Assembly: GCA_937871145.1 (NCBI GenBank)
Contig: CALMXN010000301.1
Coordinates: 1 to 5,021, forward strand
DNA: 5,021 nt
Source of the DNA: an uncultured Clostridia bacterium
GTDB lineage: Bacteria > Bacillota > Clostridia > Oscillospirales > Ruminococcaceae
Reading direction: 5' to 3'
The notes beneath the pieces were generated by a model, which ran no database searches, was not told the DNA's origin, and saw nothing but the letters and a program-made list of their open reading frames with translations. The position numbers and the translations under genes were made by a program. Numbering within the stretch: the stretch's first letter is position 1; every line of letters starts with the position of its first letter. This document shows positions 1 through 5,021 of this stretch, in pieces.

Positions 1-10
1 TTATTCAAGG

Positions 11-763
11 TTACACCACCAATAATGATTTATAAAACTCTAATGTTTTGAAATTCCTGTTCATATGAGATAACAGATATCTTTCTGTGAGAACAGACAG
101 CATTTTCTGAACATTATCGCTTATTTTAAAATTAAAAAGCTTGTTAAAATCTGAAAAGATTATAAAACGCAAAGTATGTAAAACAGCTTCATTTATTTCC
201 ATAACATCATCTGATAAATCTCCAGAATAACATTTTTCACAAATGAAGCAGCTATTATTTATATAGAAATAATTTTTATTAGAGGAATATTCATGACATT
301 TTGCACAGGCAACCAAATCTGGCATAAGACCAATTTCTGTCATAAGACGTAACTCAAACACGCTTTTTAAAAAAGCTTCAGAGCGTGTTGATTCTGTCAT
401 ATAATGAAGAGTATTCAGAAATAGTCGCAGAACATTTTCAGAAGGGACCTGCGATACAACTGAAAACTTCAATAACTCAGAAAAATAAGATGACAAAGCA
501 AATTTATTCACATCTAGCCTTATGTTATAAAACACTTTAATAGGCTCACAGCTGTTCAGAAAGTACCTATCCCCTTTCTGCGAAAAACAGAATTTTGAGT
601 AGGTATATATCTGCGTTGAGCCTGATGTTTTACTATTTATCTTTTTTGCTCCTTTTACTGAAACTTCAATAATGCCGTATTCTTTTGTAAGTATATCTAT
701 ATATTTGTCATTTTCACCGACAAACCTTTCACGAATTACAATACCTTCCGTTGTAATCAGCAT
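11..763 (-). CDS. recO: DNA repair protein RecO
   Basis: RecO is a cytoplasmic recombination mediator. With RecR it helps load RecA onto SSB-coated single-stranded DNA and anneals strands during gap repair. The 250-residue product has the usual family length. The N-terminus (about 1-80) fits the RecO OB fold, opening with MLITTEGIVI and continuing through a GENDKYIDILTKEYG segment. A helical region follows, and a zinc finger is visible as C153-x2-C156 and C175-x2-C178. The ATG at 763 is supported by a GAGGAG ribosome binding site 7 bases upstream, which lies inside yqzL. recO overlaps the end of yqzL by 35 bases, so its translation is probably coupled to yqzL. It is the last gene visible in the run. 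The stop is TAA at 11-13. The family assignment is secure from the start motif, the zinc finger and the era-yqzL-recO context. Confidence 0.95.
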   Translation of the reverse strand: MLITTEGIVIRERFVGENDKYIDILTKEYGIIEVSVKGAKKINSKTSGSTQIYTYSKFCFSQKGDRYFLNSCEPIKVFYNIRLDVNKFALSSYFSELLKFSVVSQVPSENVLRLFLNTLHYMTESTRSEAFLKSVFELRLMTEIGLMPDLVACAKCHEYSSNKNYFYINNSCFICEKCYSGDLSDDVMEINEAVLHTLRFIIFSDFNKLFNFKISDNVQKMLSVLTERYLLSHMNRNFKTLEFYKSLLVV

Positions 764-872
764 TATCCTGCTCCTCTTCTGATGTTGTACTTAATGATCT
801 ATAAGCAAGATAGTCGTCAACTTTACCACTTTTCTCAAATAGGTTCCATAAAGAAAGATCCATTTCAATCAT
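729..872 (-). CDS. yqzL: YqzL-like small protein between era and recO
   Basis: This short gene encodes 47 residues. It begins MIEMDLSLWNLFEKSGKVDD, continues with a YLAYRSL segment, and ends with an acidic stretch and a polar tail. Its position between era and recO, its length, and the M-D-L-x-x-W-x-x-F-x-x-(T/S)-G-x-(I/V)-x-x-Y-L pattern match the YqzL family of Firmicutes, whose function is unknown. The ATG at 872 is preceded by a GGGGG ribosome binding site at a spacing of 8 bases. A second in-frame ATG at 863 aligns better with the start of other YqzL proteins as I recall them, but it would be 17 bases from that site, so 872 is preferred. The stop TGA at 729-731 lies 35 bases inside recO. 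No signal peptide or membrane segment is visible. The family call rests on recalled similarity and context, not on a search. Confidence 0.85.
   Translation of the reverse strand: MIEMDLSLWNLFEKSGKVDDYLAYRSLSTTSEEEQDNADYNGRYCNS
771..776 (-). promoter_or_regulatory. Ribosome binding site of recO inside yqzL
   Basis: On the minus strand GAGGAG lies 7 bases before the recO ATG at 763. It sits within yqzL codons for a Glu-rich stretch (EEEQ). It fixes the recO start and means ribosomes finishing yqzL cross the recO initiation site. Confidence 0.8.
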
Positions 873-905
873 AGTAATTACCCCCAGTGTTGTATTACTA
901 TAATT
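867..905 (-). repeat. Inverted repeat or hairpin over the yqzL start
   Basis: Minus-strand bases 905-894 and 878-867 can pair as a 12-bp stem (11 Watson-Crick pairs and one G-U in RNA) around a 15-base loop. The yqzL start codon (872-870) is in the 3' arm of the stem and the GGGGG ribosome binding site is in the loop. The stem has only one G-C pair, so it should be marginally stable. It has no following U-run, so it is not a terminator. A role in controlling yqzL and recO translation is inference. Confidence 0.45.
881..885 (-). promoter_or_regulatory. Ribosome binding site of yqzL
   Basis: GGGGG followed by an 8-base spacer precedes the ATG at 872 on the minus strand. An all-G core is unusual in so AT-rich a sequence. 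The site lies in the loop of the hairpin at 867-905, so it could stay exposed even when the start codon is paired. Confidence 0.65.
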
Positions 906-950
906 ATTTCCCGTATGGTTTTTAATATCAGTGGCAATATAAAGAATAAA

Positions 951-1841
951 TTATGACAGCCCGAAATTCTTTATTATTCCTTCACGATTTCTCCAGCTTT
1001 CCTTGACTTTTACCCAGCATTGTAGATTAACACTTATCCGGAAAAAAGATTCAAGTTCTTCACGAGCCTGACTACCTACATTCTTTAGCATAGAACCATT
1101 TTTACCTATAATCATACCCTTATGTGATTCTTTCTCACAATAAATTACTGCCTCAATATCAAGTAAATCCTTGTCTTCACGTTCCTTCATACTCTCAATC
1201 ATAACAGCTACACCGTGCGGAATTTCTTCACTCATCAGGTTAAGGATTTTCTCACGGATTATTTCTGCCGCAATTACCTTTTCAGGCTGATCTGTTAGCA
1301 TATCATCAGGAAAATAATGAGGGCCAACTTCTGCATTATTTTCAAGCTCTTTCAGAATTATATCTAATCCATCTTCATTTAATGCACTGACCGGAATTAC
1401 AGCCTTGAAATCATAAAGATCTGAATAATTCTTTATAATAAGAAAAAGATCATTTTTATTTTCAATAAGATCAATCTTATTTATTACAAGTATTGCTGGA
1501 GTTCTTGAAGCCTTAAAACTATTAATAAGTTCCTTTTCAGCTTCACTTATTTTCTTAGTGCAATCAACAACAAGCATAACCAGATCAATTTCTGACACAC
1601 TCTCATTTACTGCCTTAATCATATGTTCGCTAAGCTTATTTCTAGCTTTGTGAAAGCCTGGCGTATCCATAAATACATATTGAACGTTATCTTTAGTGAG
1701 AACACCAGTAATCTTTGTACGTGTTGTCTGTGGCTTGTCACTTACTGCGGCAATCTTCTCACCAATCAATTTATTTAAAAGTGATGATTTACCGACATTT
1801 GGTCTTCCTACTATTGAAACAAAAGCATTTTTAGTTATCAT
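951..1841 (-). CDS. era: GTPase Era
   Basis: Era is a Ras-like GTPase that binds the 3' end of 16S rRNA and acts in 30S subunit assembly, partly at the membrane. The 296-residue length is normal. All G motifs are visible: G1 GRPNVGKS (12-19), G2 PQTTR (37-41), G3 DTPG (59-62), G4 NKID (121-124) and G5 SAL (152-154). The C-terminal KH domain carries GMIIGKNGS (242-250), and a conserved basic W-V-K-V-K segment (277-281) follows. The ATG at 1841 overlaps the dgkA end by 11 bases. An AAGGA ribosome binding site (1850-1854) lies 8 bases upstream inside dgkA, suggesting translational coupling. The gene ends with TAA at 951-953. Function is secure. Its position downstream of ybeY fits a joint role in 16S rRNA maturation. 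Confidence 0.98.
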   Translation of the reverse strand: MITKNAFVSIVGRPNVGKSSLLNKLIGEKIAAVSDKPQTTRTKITGVLTKDNVQYVFMDTPGFHKARNKLSEHMIKAVNESVSEIDLVMLVVDCTKKISEAEKELINSFKASRTPAILVINKIDLIENKNDLFLIIKNYSDLYDFKAVIPVSALNEDGLDIILKELENNAEVGPHYFPDDMLTDQPEKVIAAEIIREKILNLMSEEIPHGVAVMIESMKEREDKDLLDIEAVIYCEKESHKGMIIGKNGSMLKNVGSQAREELESFFRISVNLQCWVKVKESWRNREGIIKNFGLS

Positions 1842-2307
1842 TATCTACATCCTTATTATTAATATTTATTTTAAACACAAAAATATATGAAATTAAAATC
1901 AGTAATAAAATACTGACAGAAAATATAATATTATTTCTAAAATACAAAGCAATTTCTTTAAATACTTGTACGTCCCAGAAAATATATATTCCCACAAATA
2001 CAGCACAAATAGCTTTTATTAATACTGAACCTGCTGCCGTATCCTTTGCTATCTTTGCAAGTCTGTGATACTTTGGCGAGGCTAAGTCAACAACAGCCTC
2101 AACAGCAGTATTCATAGCTTCCGTTGAAAGCACTAAAGCAAATGTTATAATTATTATTATATTTTCTATGTCGGTTAATTCATAAAATCTTTTGAAAATA
2201 AGTACAAAAGTCATTACTACAATATCAAACCTGAAGTTTCTTTCGTAAAGAATACAATATTTTATGCCATTAAAAGCATACATAAAGCTCTTTAAAAACT
2301 TCGTCAA
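1831..2307 (-). CDS. dgkA: Diacylglycerol/undecaprenol kinase, DgkA type, with extra C-terminal helix
   Basis: This small integral membrane kinase phosphorylates a lipid alcohol with ATP. In Gram-positive relatives the substrate is undecaprenol, linking it to cell-wall lipid-carrier recycling; the substrate here is not proven. Counting from the TTG at 2307 the protein has 158 residues. The ERNF motif is at 22-25. The catalytic pattern E63-x2-N66-x3-E70-x3-D74 is intact, followed by K88-D89 and AAG (91-93). Three core membrane segments lie at about 30-40, 47-62 and 92-111. A fourth hydrophobic segment (about 127-145) and a polar Asn/Asp-rich tail extend past the usual end; the B. subtilis protein has about 123 residues. 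An in-frame ATG at 2322 would add five residues and overlap ybeY, but it has no ribosome binding site. The TTG has GAGGAG 7 bases upstream and starts 4 bases after the ybeY stop. The end overlaps era by 11 bases. Confidence 0.93.
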   Translation of the reverse strand: MTKFLKSFMYAFNGIKYCILYERNFRFDIVVMTFVLIFKRFYELTDIENIIIIITFALVLSTEAMNTAVEAVVDLASPKYHRLAKIAKDTAAGSVLIKAICAVFVGIYIFWDVQVFKEIALYFRNNIIFSVSILLLILISYIFVFKININNKDVDNDN

Positions 2308-2311
2308 AGAA

Positions 2312-2818
2312 TTACTCCTCATTCTTTACTACATAGCTGATGCTCCTTGAAACACCAAGCTTTTCTAATACTGCTTCTTCTTTTTCTCTCATTTTTAAAG
2401 CATCAAGCTTACTTGTTTCGTGGTCATATCCTAAAAGATGAAGCATTGAATGTACTGTGAGAAAACCAATTTCTCTTTCAAGAGAATGACCATAAACATT
2501 AGCTTGCTTGAAAGCTGTTTCTATTGAAATTACAATGTCGCCAAGCATATAGCTTTCAGTCTCATTATTATAATCGTAAATTCCGTTCTCACCTAATGGA
2601 AAGGACAAAACATCAGTTGATTTATCAATATTTCTATATTGATTATTAAGTTTTCTGATTTCTTTGTTATCAACAAAAGTAACACTGACTTCAGCATTTT
2701 CCTTAAATTTTTCATTATTCAGAACAGCTATACAGCATTTTCTAATGAGTAATCTGATGCCAACAGGTACTTTTACTTCTGACTGATTATTTCTGATATA
2801 AACTTTTACCTTCCCCAT
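2312..2818 (-). CDS. ybeY: Endoribonuclease YbeY (rRNA maturation RNase)
   Basis: YbeY is a zinc-dependent single-strand endoribonuclease involved in 16S rRNA 3'-end maturation and ribosome quality control. The product has 168 residues, typical for the family. The zinc site HSMLHLLGYDH is complete, with H123, H127 and H133 as ligands. The conserved YR (61-62), STDVLSFP (67-74) and LGDIVIS (92-98) segments are present. The start at 2818 gives MGKVKVYIRN, which fits the family's beta-strand opening. It lies 2 bases after the phoH stop and probably depends on coupling, because the nearest good ribosome binding sequence is unusually far away. In Escherichia coli ybeY also sits beside a PhoH-like gene (ybeZ), and the proteins are functionally linked. 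The assignment is secure. Confidence 0.97.
   Translation of the reverse strand: MGKVKVYIRNNQSEVKVPVGIRLLIRKCCIAVLNNEKFKENAEVSVTFVDNKEIRKLNNQYRNIDKSTDVLSFPLGENGIYDYNNETESYMLGDIVISIETAFKQANVYGHSLEREIGFLTVHSMLHLLGYDHETSKLDALKMREKEEAVLEKLGVSRSISYVVKNEE
2315..2320 (-). promoter_or_regulatory. Ribosome binding site deciding the dgkA start
   Basis: GAGGAG on the minus strand is formed by the last two ybeY codons and by the G of the competing ATG at 2322. It sits 7 bases before TTG at 2307. It therefore supports the TTG start and cannot serve the ATG, which it follows. Confidence 0.65.
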
Positions 2819-2820
2819 TT

Positions 2821-3801
2821 TTATATTTTTTTCTTTCCTTCCTCATTTGATTTTTCATAGGCTTTTATTATATCCTGAACTAGTTTATGCCTTACTACAT
2901 CCTTCTCAGTAAAATGATTGATACTTATATCATCTATCTCCTTTAGAACTCTTGTAGCCTGAATTAATCCTGATTTCCTTGAGTCTGGCAAATCTATTTG
3001 AGTAACATCGCCTGTGATAACCATCTTACTGTTAAAACCAAGGCGTGTAAGGAACATTTTCATCTGTTCGTGCGTTGTATTCTGTGCTTCATCAAGAATT
3101 ATGAAGGAATCATCAAGAGTTCTACCTCTCATATATGCAAGCGGTGCAACTTCAATACAACCTCTTTCCATCTGCTTCTGAAATGATTCAGCACCCAACA
3201 TATCAAATAAAGCATCATACAAAGGGCGCAGATATGGGTCAACCTTATTCTGGAGGTCGCCAGGCAAGAAACCAAGCTTTTCTCCCGCCTCAACGGCAGG
3301 CCTTGTTAAAATAATTTTTGAAACATCATGTGCTTTAAATGCCTTTACGGCCATAGCAACAGCAAGATAAGTCTTACCAGTTCCAGCAGGCCCAATACCA
3401 AAAACAACAGTATTGTTTTTTATTGAATCAACATATTGCTTTTGCCCTACTGTTTTTGGCTTAATTATTTTACCGCTGACAGATACGCATATTCCATCAC
3501 CGCTCAGCTTCTGCATATCCTCGTGCGTTCCATCTTCAACCATTGAAATAACATATCGTATACTCTGTTCAGAAATAGTATCGCCTTTTTCGACTAATTT
3601 CAGTAACTGTTCAATTACCAATGAAGCCTTATATACATTTTCCTCAGGGCCGGTAATTTTTATATCACCACCACGACTAAGTATAACCACATTATATTTT
3701 CTCTGAATAAGATTTATATTTTCATCATAATTTCCAAACAAGCCTAGTACATGTTCCATTTTATCAACATTAATTATTTTTTCTACCATTTTAACACTCA
3801 T
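2821..3801 (-). CDS. phoH: PhoH family ATPase
   Basis: PhoH-like proteins are cytoplasmic P-loop ATPases related to the helicase superfamily 1 core and are linked to RNA metabolism. The 326-residue product has the normal length. An N-terminal KH-like region (about 14-70) includes an SRGGDIKITG segment. The ATPase domain follows with Walker A GPAGTGKT (137-144), an LTRPAVEAGEKLGFLPGD block (165-182), Walker B FIILDEAQN (233-241), a TGD motif (263-265) and a conserved region around R304-H305. The C-terminus is lysine-rich. The start is uncertain: ATG at 3801 has no ribosome binding site, while the in-frame ATG at 3789 (MVEKIINVDK) has only a weak GAGTG 5 bases upstream but gives a more typical family N-terminus. 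The gene is followed after 2 bases by ybeY, its common functional partner. In B. subtilis pgpH lies between them; here it is absent. Confidence 0.97.
   Translation of the reverse strand: MSVKMVEKIINVDKMEHVLGLFGNYDENINLIQRKYNVVILSRGGDIKITGPEENVYKASLVIEQLLKLVEKGDTISEQSIRYVISMVEDGTHEDMQKLSGDGICVSVSGKIIKPKTVGQKQYVDSIKNNTVVFGIGPAGTGKTYLAVAMAVKAFKAHDVSKIILTRPAVEAGEKLGFLPGDLQNKVDPYLRPLYDALFDMLGAESFQKQMERGCIEVAPLAYMRGRTLDDSFIILDEAQNTTHEQMKMFLTRLGFNSKMVITGDVTQIDLPDSRKSGLIQATRVLKEIDDISINHFTEKDVVRHKLVQDIIKAYEKSNEEGKKKI
2835..2843 (-). promoter_or_regulatory. Distant, purine-rich ribosome binding region of ybeY
   Basis: The only Shine-Dalgarno-like sequence before ybeY is AGGAAGGAA in the last codons of phoH. 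Its 3' end is 16 bases from the ATG at 2818; a GGAAAG version (2833-2838) ends 14 bases away. Both are longer than the usual 5-10 bases. The spacer is almost all A and T. Translation by ribosomes ending phoH is a likely supplement. Confidence 0.4.
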
Positions 3802-3821
3802 TTCGATGTATTATTATAATA

Positions 3822-3830
3822 ATTATATCA
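3822..3830 (-). promoter_or_regulatory. Candidate extended -10 promoter before phoH
   Basis: The minus strand reads TGATATAAT, a perfect extended -10 element (TGnTATAAT), inside the 36-base gap between yqfD and phoH. The predicted transcription start would be near 3815, giving a very short leader to the ATG at 3801 or about 26 bases to the ATG at 3789. No convincing -35 hexamer is seen at 16-18 bases; the best is a T/A-rich TTTAAA. In this A/T-rich gap the match could be chance. If real, it would let phoH and the downstream genes be expressed apart from the sporulation-linked yqfD. Confidence 0.35.
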
Positions 3831-3837
3831 TATTTTA

Positions 3838-5021
3838 TTATTTTTTTAAAGTGTTATTATCATTTTTCATTAATATTTCACACTCTTTTGTAATATCGCC
3901 CTGAACTGTATAGGTTATTTTATAGCTTACATCTTTATCAGTAACTTCTTCTTTGATATCTTTATTGATTATCTCACAGTTCCTTAAAAAGTTTTCTTCA
4001 TAAATCACCATTTTATTCTGTACTATCTGCTTTGCCTCATCAGGAGTATATGTTTCTTTTTTAGAAATGTATGGCGAATACTTCTTATGAGTAATTCCAA
4101 TTGGAAGTTTTAGCGAGAAGAATGAAAATGCGCTTGTGTTCTCTTTATATGTATATTCGCCTTTTAAATCTTTTCCAAAAGACAAAGGAATTTTAACACT
4201 GAAAAAGTTTAAATAGTTCCTTTTTTCTGATTTGTCTGAAACTACTTTTATTGTTTCTTTTAATGGTTGCTTAATACTTATAGTTTCAGTGTACTGACCT
4301 ATTATTTTTGCCTGTGAATGGAACTGCAATGGCTTCCCCTTTTCATTCATAATAAAACCGCTTACGAGCAATTCACCTTTTTTTACTCCATCACCTTTTA
4401 TAACCATCAGCTGGCCTTCATAGACTTCAAGGGCAACTACCTGTGCATCTCTTGTTGACACGAGATTACAAGGAAGACGCTTTGAAATCATATTTGGTTT
4501 TGGCGTTGACTGATGAACATTTACAGTTATTATCCCACCGTTACTTCTTATAGCAATCCATGAAACATTATCAACATTCATAACAATATTCCTTTCTATT
4601 TCCTCAAAATCAATAGAAGGAATAAACCTCCCAGGGGTTATCCCACTTGCAGAAATTGAATTATAAACATTATCGTATACTTCACCATCACAGCCAACAA
4701 TTCTTATAGTCAGAATTGAATTAGACAGAAATAATATTATAGCAAGAGAAAATAACAATCCGGCAATAATTCCAAATCTTGCTTTATATTTCAGAATTTT
4801 ATAAATTACACCTTTCTTCTTCTCTACTTCAATTTCCATACTGTTTTTCTTTGAAATTTCACATATTTTATTATAATCTTTTCCATAAATTTTCCCTTTA
4901 ACCTCATTGTTTGATACATATATATCCTTGCATATAAAATTTGATTTGCGGATATCATTAATAAATTTAATTGTATTATCGCCTGTTACTTTAAAATTAA
5001 TTACACCATATACATGCATGA
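3838..5021 (-). CDS. yqfD: Sporulation protein YqfD (N-terminus probably cut by window edge)
   Basis: YqfD is a membrane protein conserved in endospore-forming Firmicutes. In B. subtilis it is associated with sporulation; its biochemical role is unknown. From the first in-window ATG (5019) there are 393 residues. A cytoplasmic N-terminal region (about 1-79) is followed by one membrane helix (about 82-101). A segment with the look of a POTRA/FtsQ-like fold comes next (about 103-170: IRIVGCDG, ITPGRF, NVSWIAIRSNG). A VKKGELLVSG motif (212-221), similar to turns in biotinyl/lipoyl-type beta domains, and two related FFS(V/L)K(I/L)P strands (272 and 300) follow. The frame is open to the right edge. 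Only four residues precede the conserved G-x-x-x-F-x-V-x-G strand, fewer than in B. subtilis YqfD as I recall it, so the true start may lie beyond 5021. The stop is a tandem TAATAA (3840-3835). It sits directly upstream of phoH, as in Bacillus, where yqfC precedes it. Confidence 0.9.
   Translation of the reverse strand, partial: MHVYGVINFKVTGDNTIKFINDIRKSNFICKDIYVSNNEVKGKIYGKDYNKICEISKKNSMEIEVEKKKGVIYKILKYKARFGIIAGLLFSLAIILFLSNSILTIRIVGCDGEVYDNVYNSISASGITPGRFIPSIDFEEIERNIVMNVDNVSWIAIRSNGGIITVNVHQSTPKPNMISKRLPCNLVSTRDAQVVALEVYEGQLMVIKGDGVKKGELLVSGFIMNEKGKPLQFHSQAKIIGQYTETISIKQPLKETIKVVSDKSEKRNYLNFFSVKIPLSFGKDLKGEYTYKENTSAFSFFSLKLPIGITHKKYSPYISKKETYTPDEAKQIVQNKMVIYEENFLRNCEIINKDIKEEVTDKDVSYKITYTVQGDITKECEILMKNDNNTLKK

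Noticed and set aside
1..10. Possible downstream feature after recO
   Set aside because: Ten bases are too few to support any feature.
873..950. Promoter or terminator between era and yqzL
   Set aside because: On the minus strand a TTGCCA and a TATAGT occur, but their spacing does not fit a sigma-A promoter. No G/C-rich stem followed by a T-run is present. Only the hairpin at 867-905 stands out.
1696..1890. Plus-strand open frame of 64 codons opposite era and the dgkA end
   Set aside because: It is antisense to the conserved G1-G3 region of era, shows no recognisable domain or ribosome binding site, and is explained as a shadow of the coding frame.
2998..3186. Plus-strand open frame of 62 codons opposite phoH
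   Set aside because: It lies opposite the Walker B region of phoH. Its Cys/His-rich look comes from the reverse complement of conserved phoH codons.
3413..3706. Plus-strand open frame of 97 codons opposite phoH
   Set aside because: It lies wholly within phoH on the other strand, with a low-complexity Ser/Thr/Ile-rich product and no supporting start signal.
5017..5019. ATG at 5019 as the definite yqfD start
   Set aside because: It is 2 bases from the window edge, so no ribosome binding site can be seen, and the N-terminus looks short for the family. The gene is treated as partial.

Overview
This AT-rich window (about two thirds A+T by eye) holds seven genes, all on the minus strand and packed head to tail. 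Read in the direction of transcription (right to left) the order is yqfD, phoH, ybeY, dgkA, era, yqzL, recO. This is the conserved Firmicutes housekeeping cluster known from Bacillus subtilis as yqfD-phoH-(yqfF/pgpH)-ybeY-dgkA-(cdd)-era-yqzL-recO. The low GC content, the sporulation protein YqfD, a YqzL-type small protein and the gene order point to a member of the Clostridia, perhaps near the Ruminococcus/Oscillospiraceae group. The placement below class level is inference only.

Layout. yqfD (3838-5021) runs to the right edge and is probably missing a few N-terminal codons. A 36-base, almost pure A/T gap follows, holding a candidate extended -10 promoter and a 14-base palindrome. phoH (2821-3801) and ybeY (2312-2818) are 2 bases apart. 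dgkA follows; its reading frame can start at an ATG inside ybeY (2322), but a Shine-Dalgarno sequence favours a TTG at 2307. dgkA overlaps era (951-1841) by 11 bases. The only real intergenic stretch is 873-950, between era and a 47-residue yqzL gene (729-872). yqzL overlaps the start of recO (11-763) by 35 bases. The last 10 bases (1-10) hold nothing recognisable. No RNA genes, mobile elements or CRISPR arrays were seen.

How the genes fit together. PhoH (ATPase), YbeY (endoribonuclease) and Era (GTPase with a KH domain) form a ribosome-biogenesis and 16S rRNA 3'-end maturation group. DgkA is a membrane lipid kinase that recycles undecaprenol or diacylglycerol. RecO is a recombination mediator in DNA repair. 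YqfD is a membrane protein linked to sporulation. Overlaps and very short gaps suggest one operon with translational coupling.

The window looks like an ordinary conserved region, and I see no convincing new system. The points worth a second look are: a 12-bp hairpin that puts the yqzL start codon in its stem and its ribosome binding site in its loop; the yqzL/recO overlap; an extra fourth membrane helix on DgkA; the absence of pgpH and cdd from the cluster; and the A/T palindrome in front of phoH.
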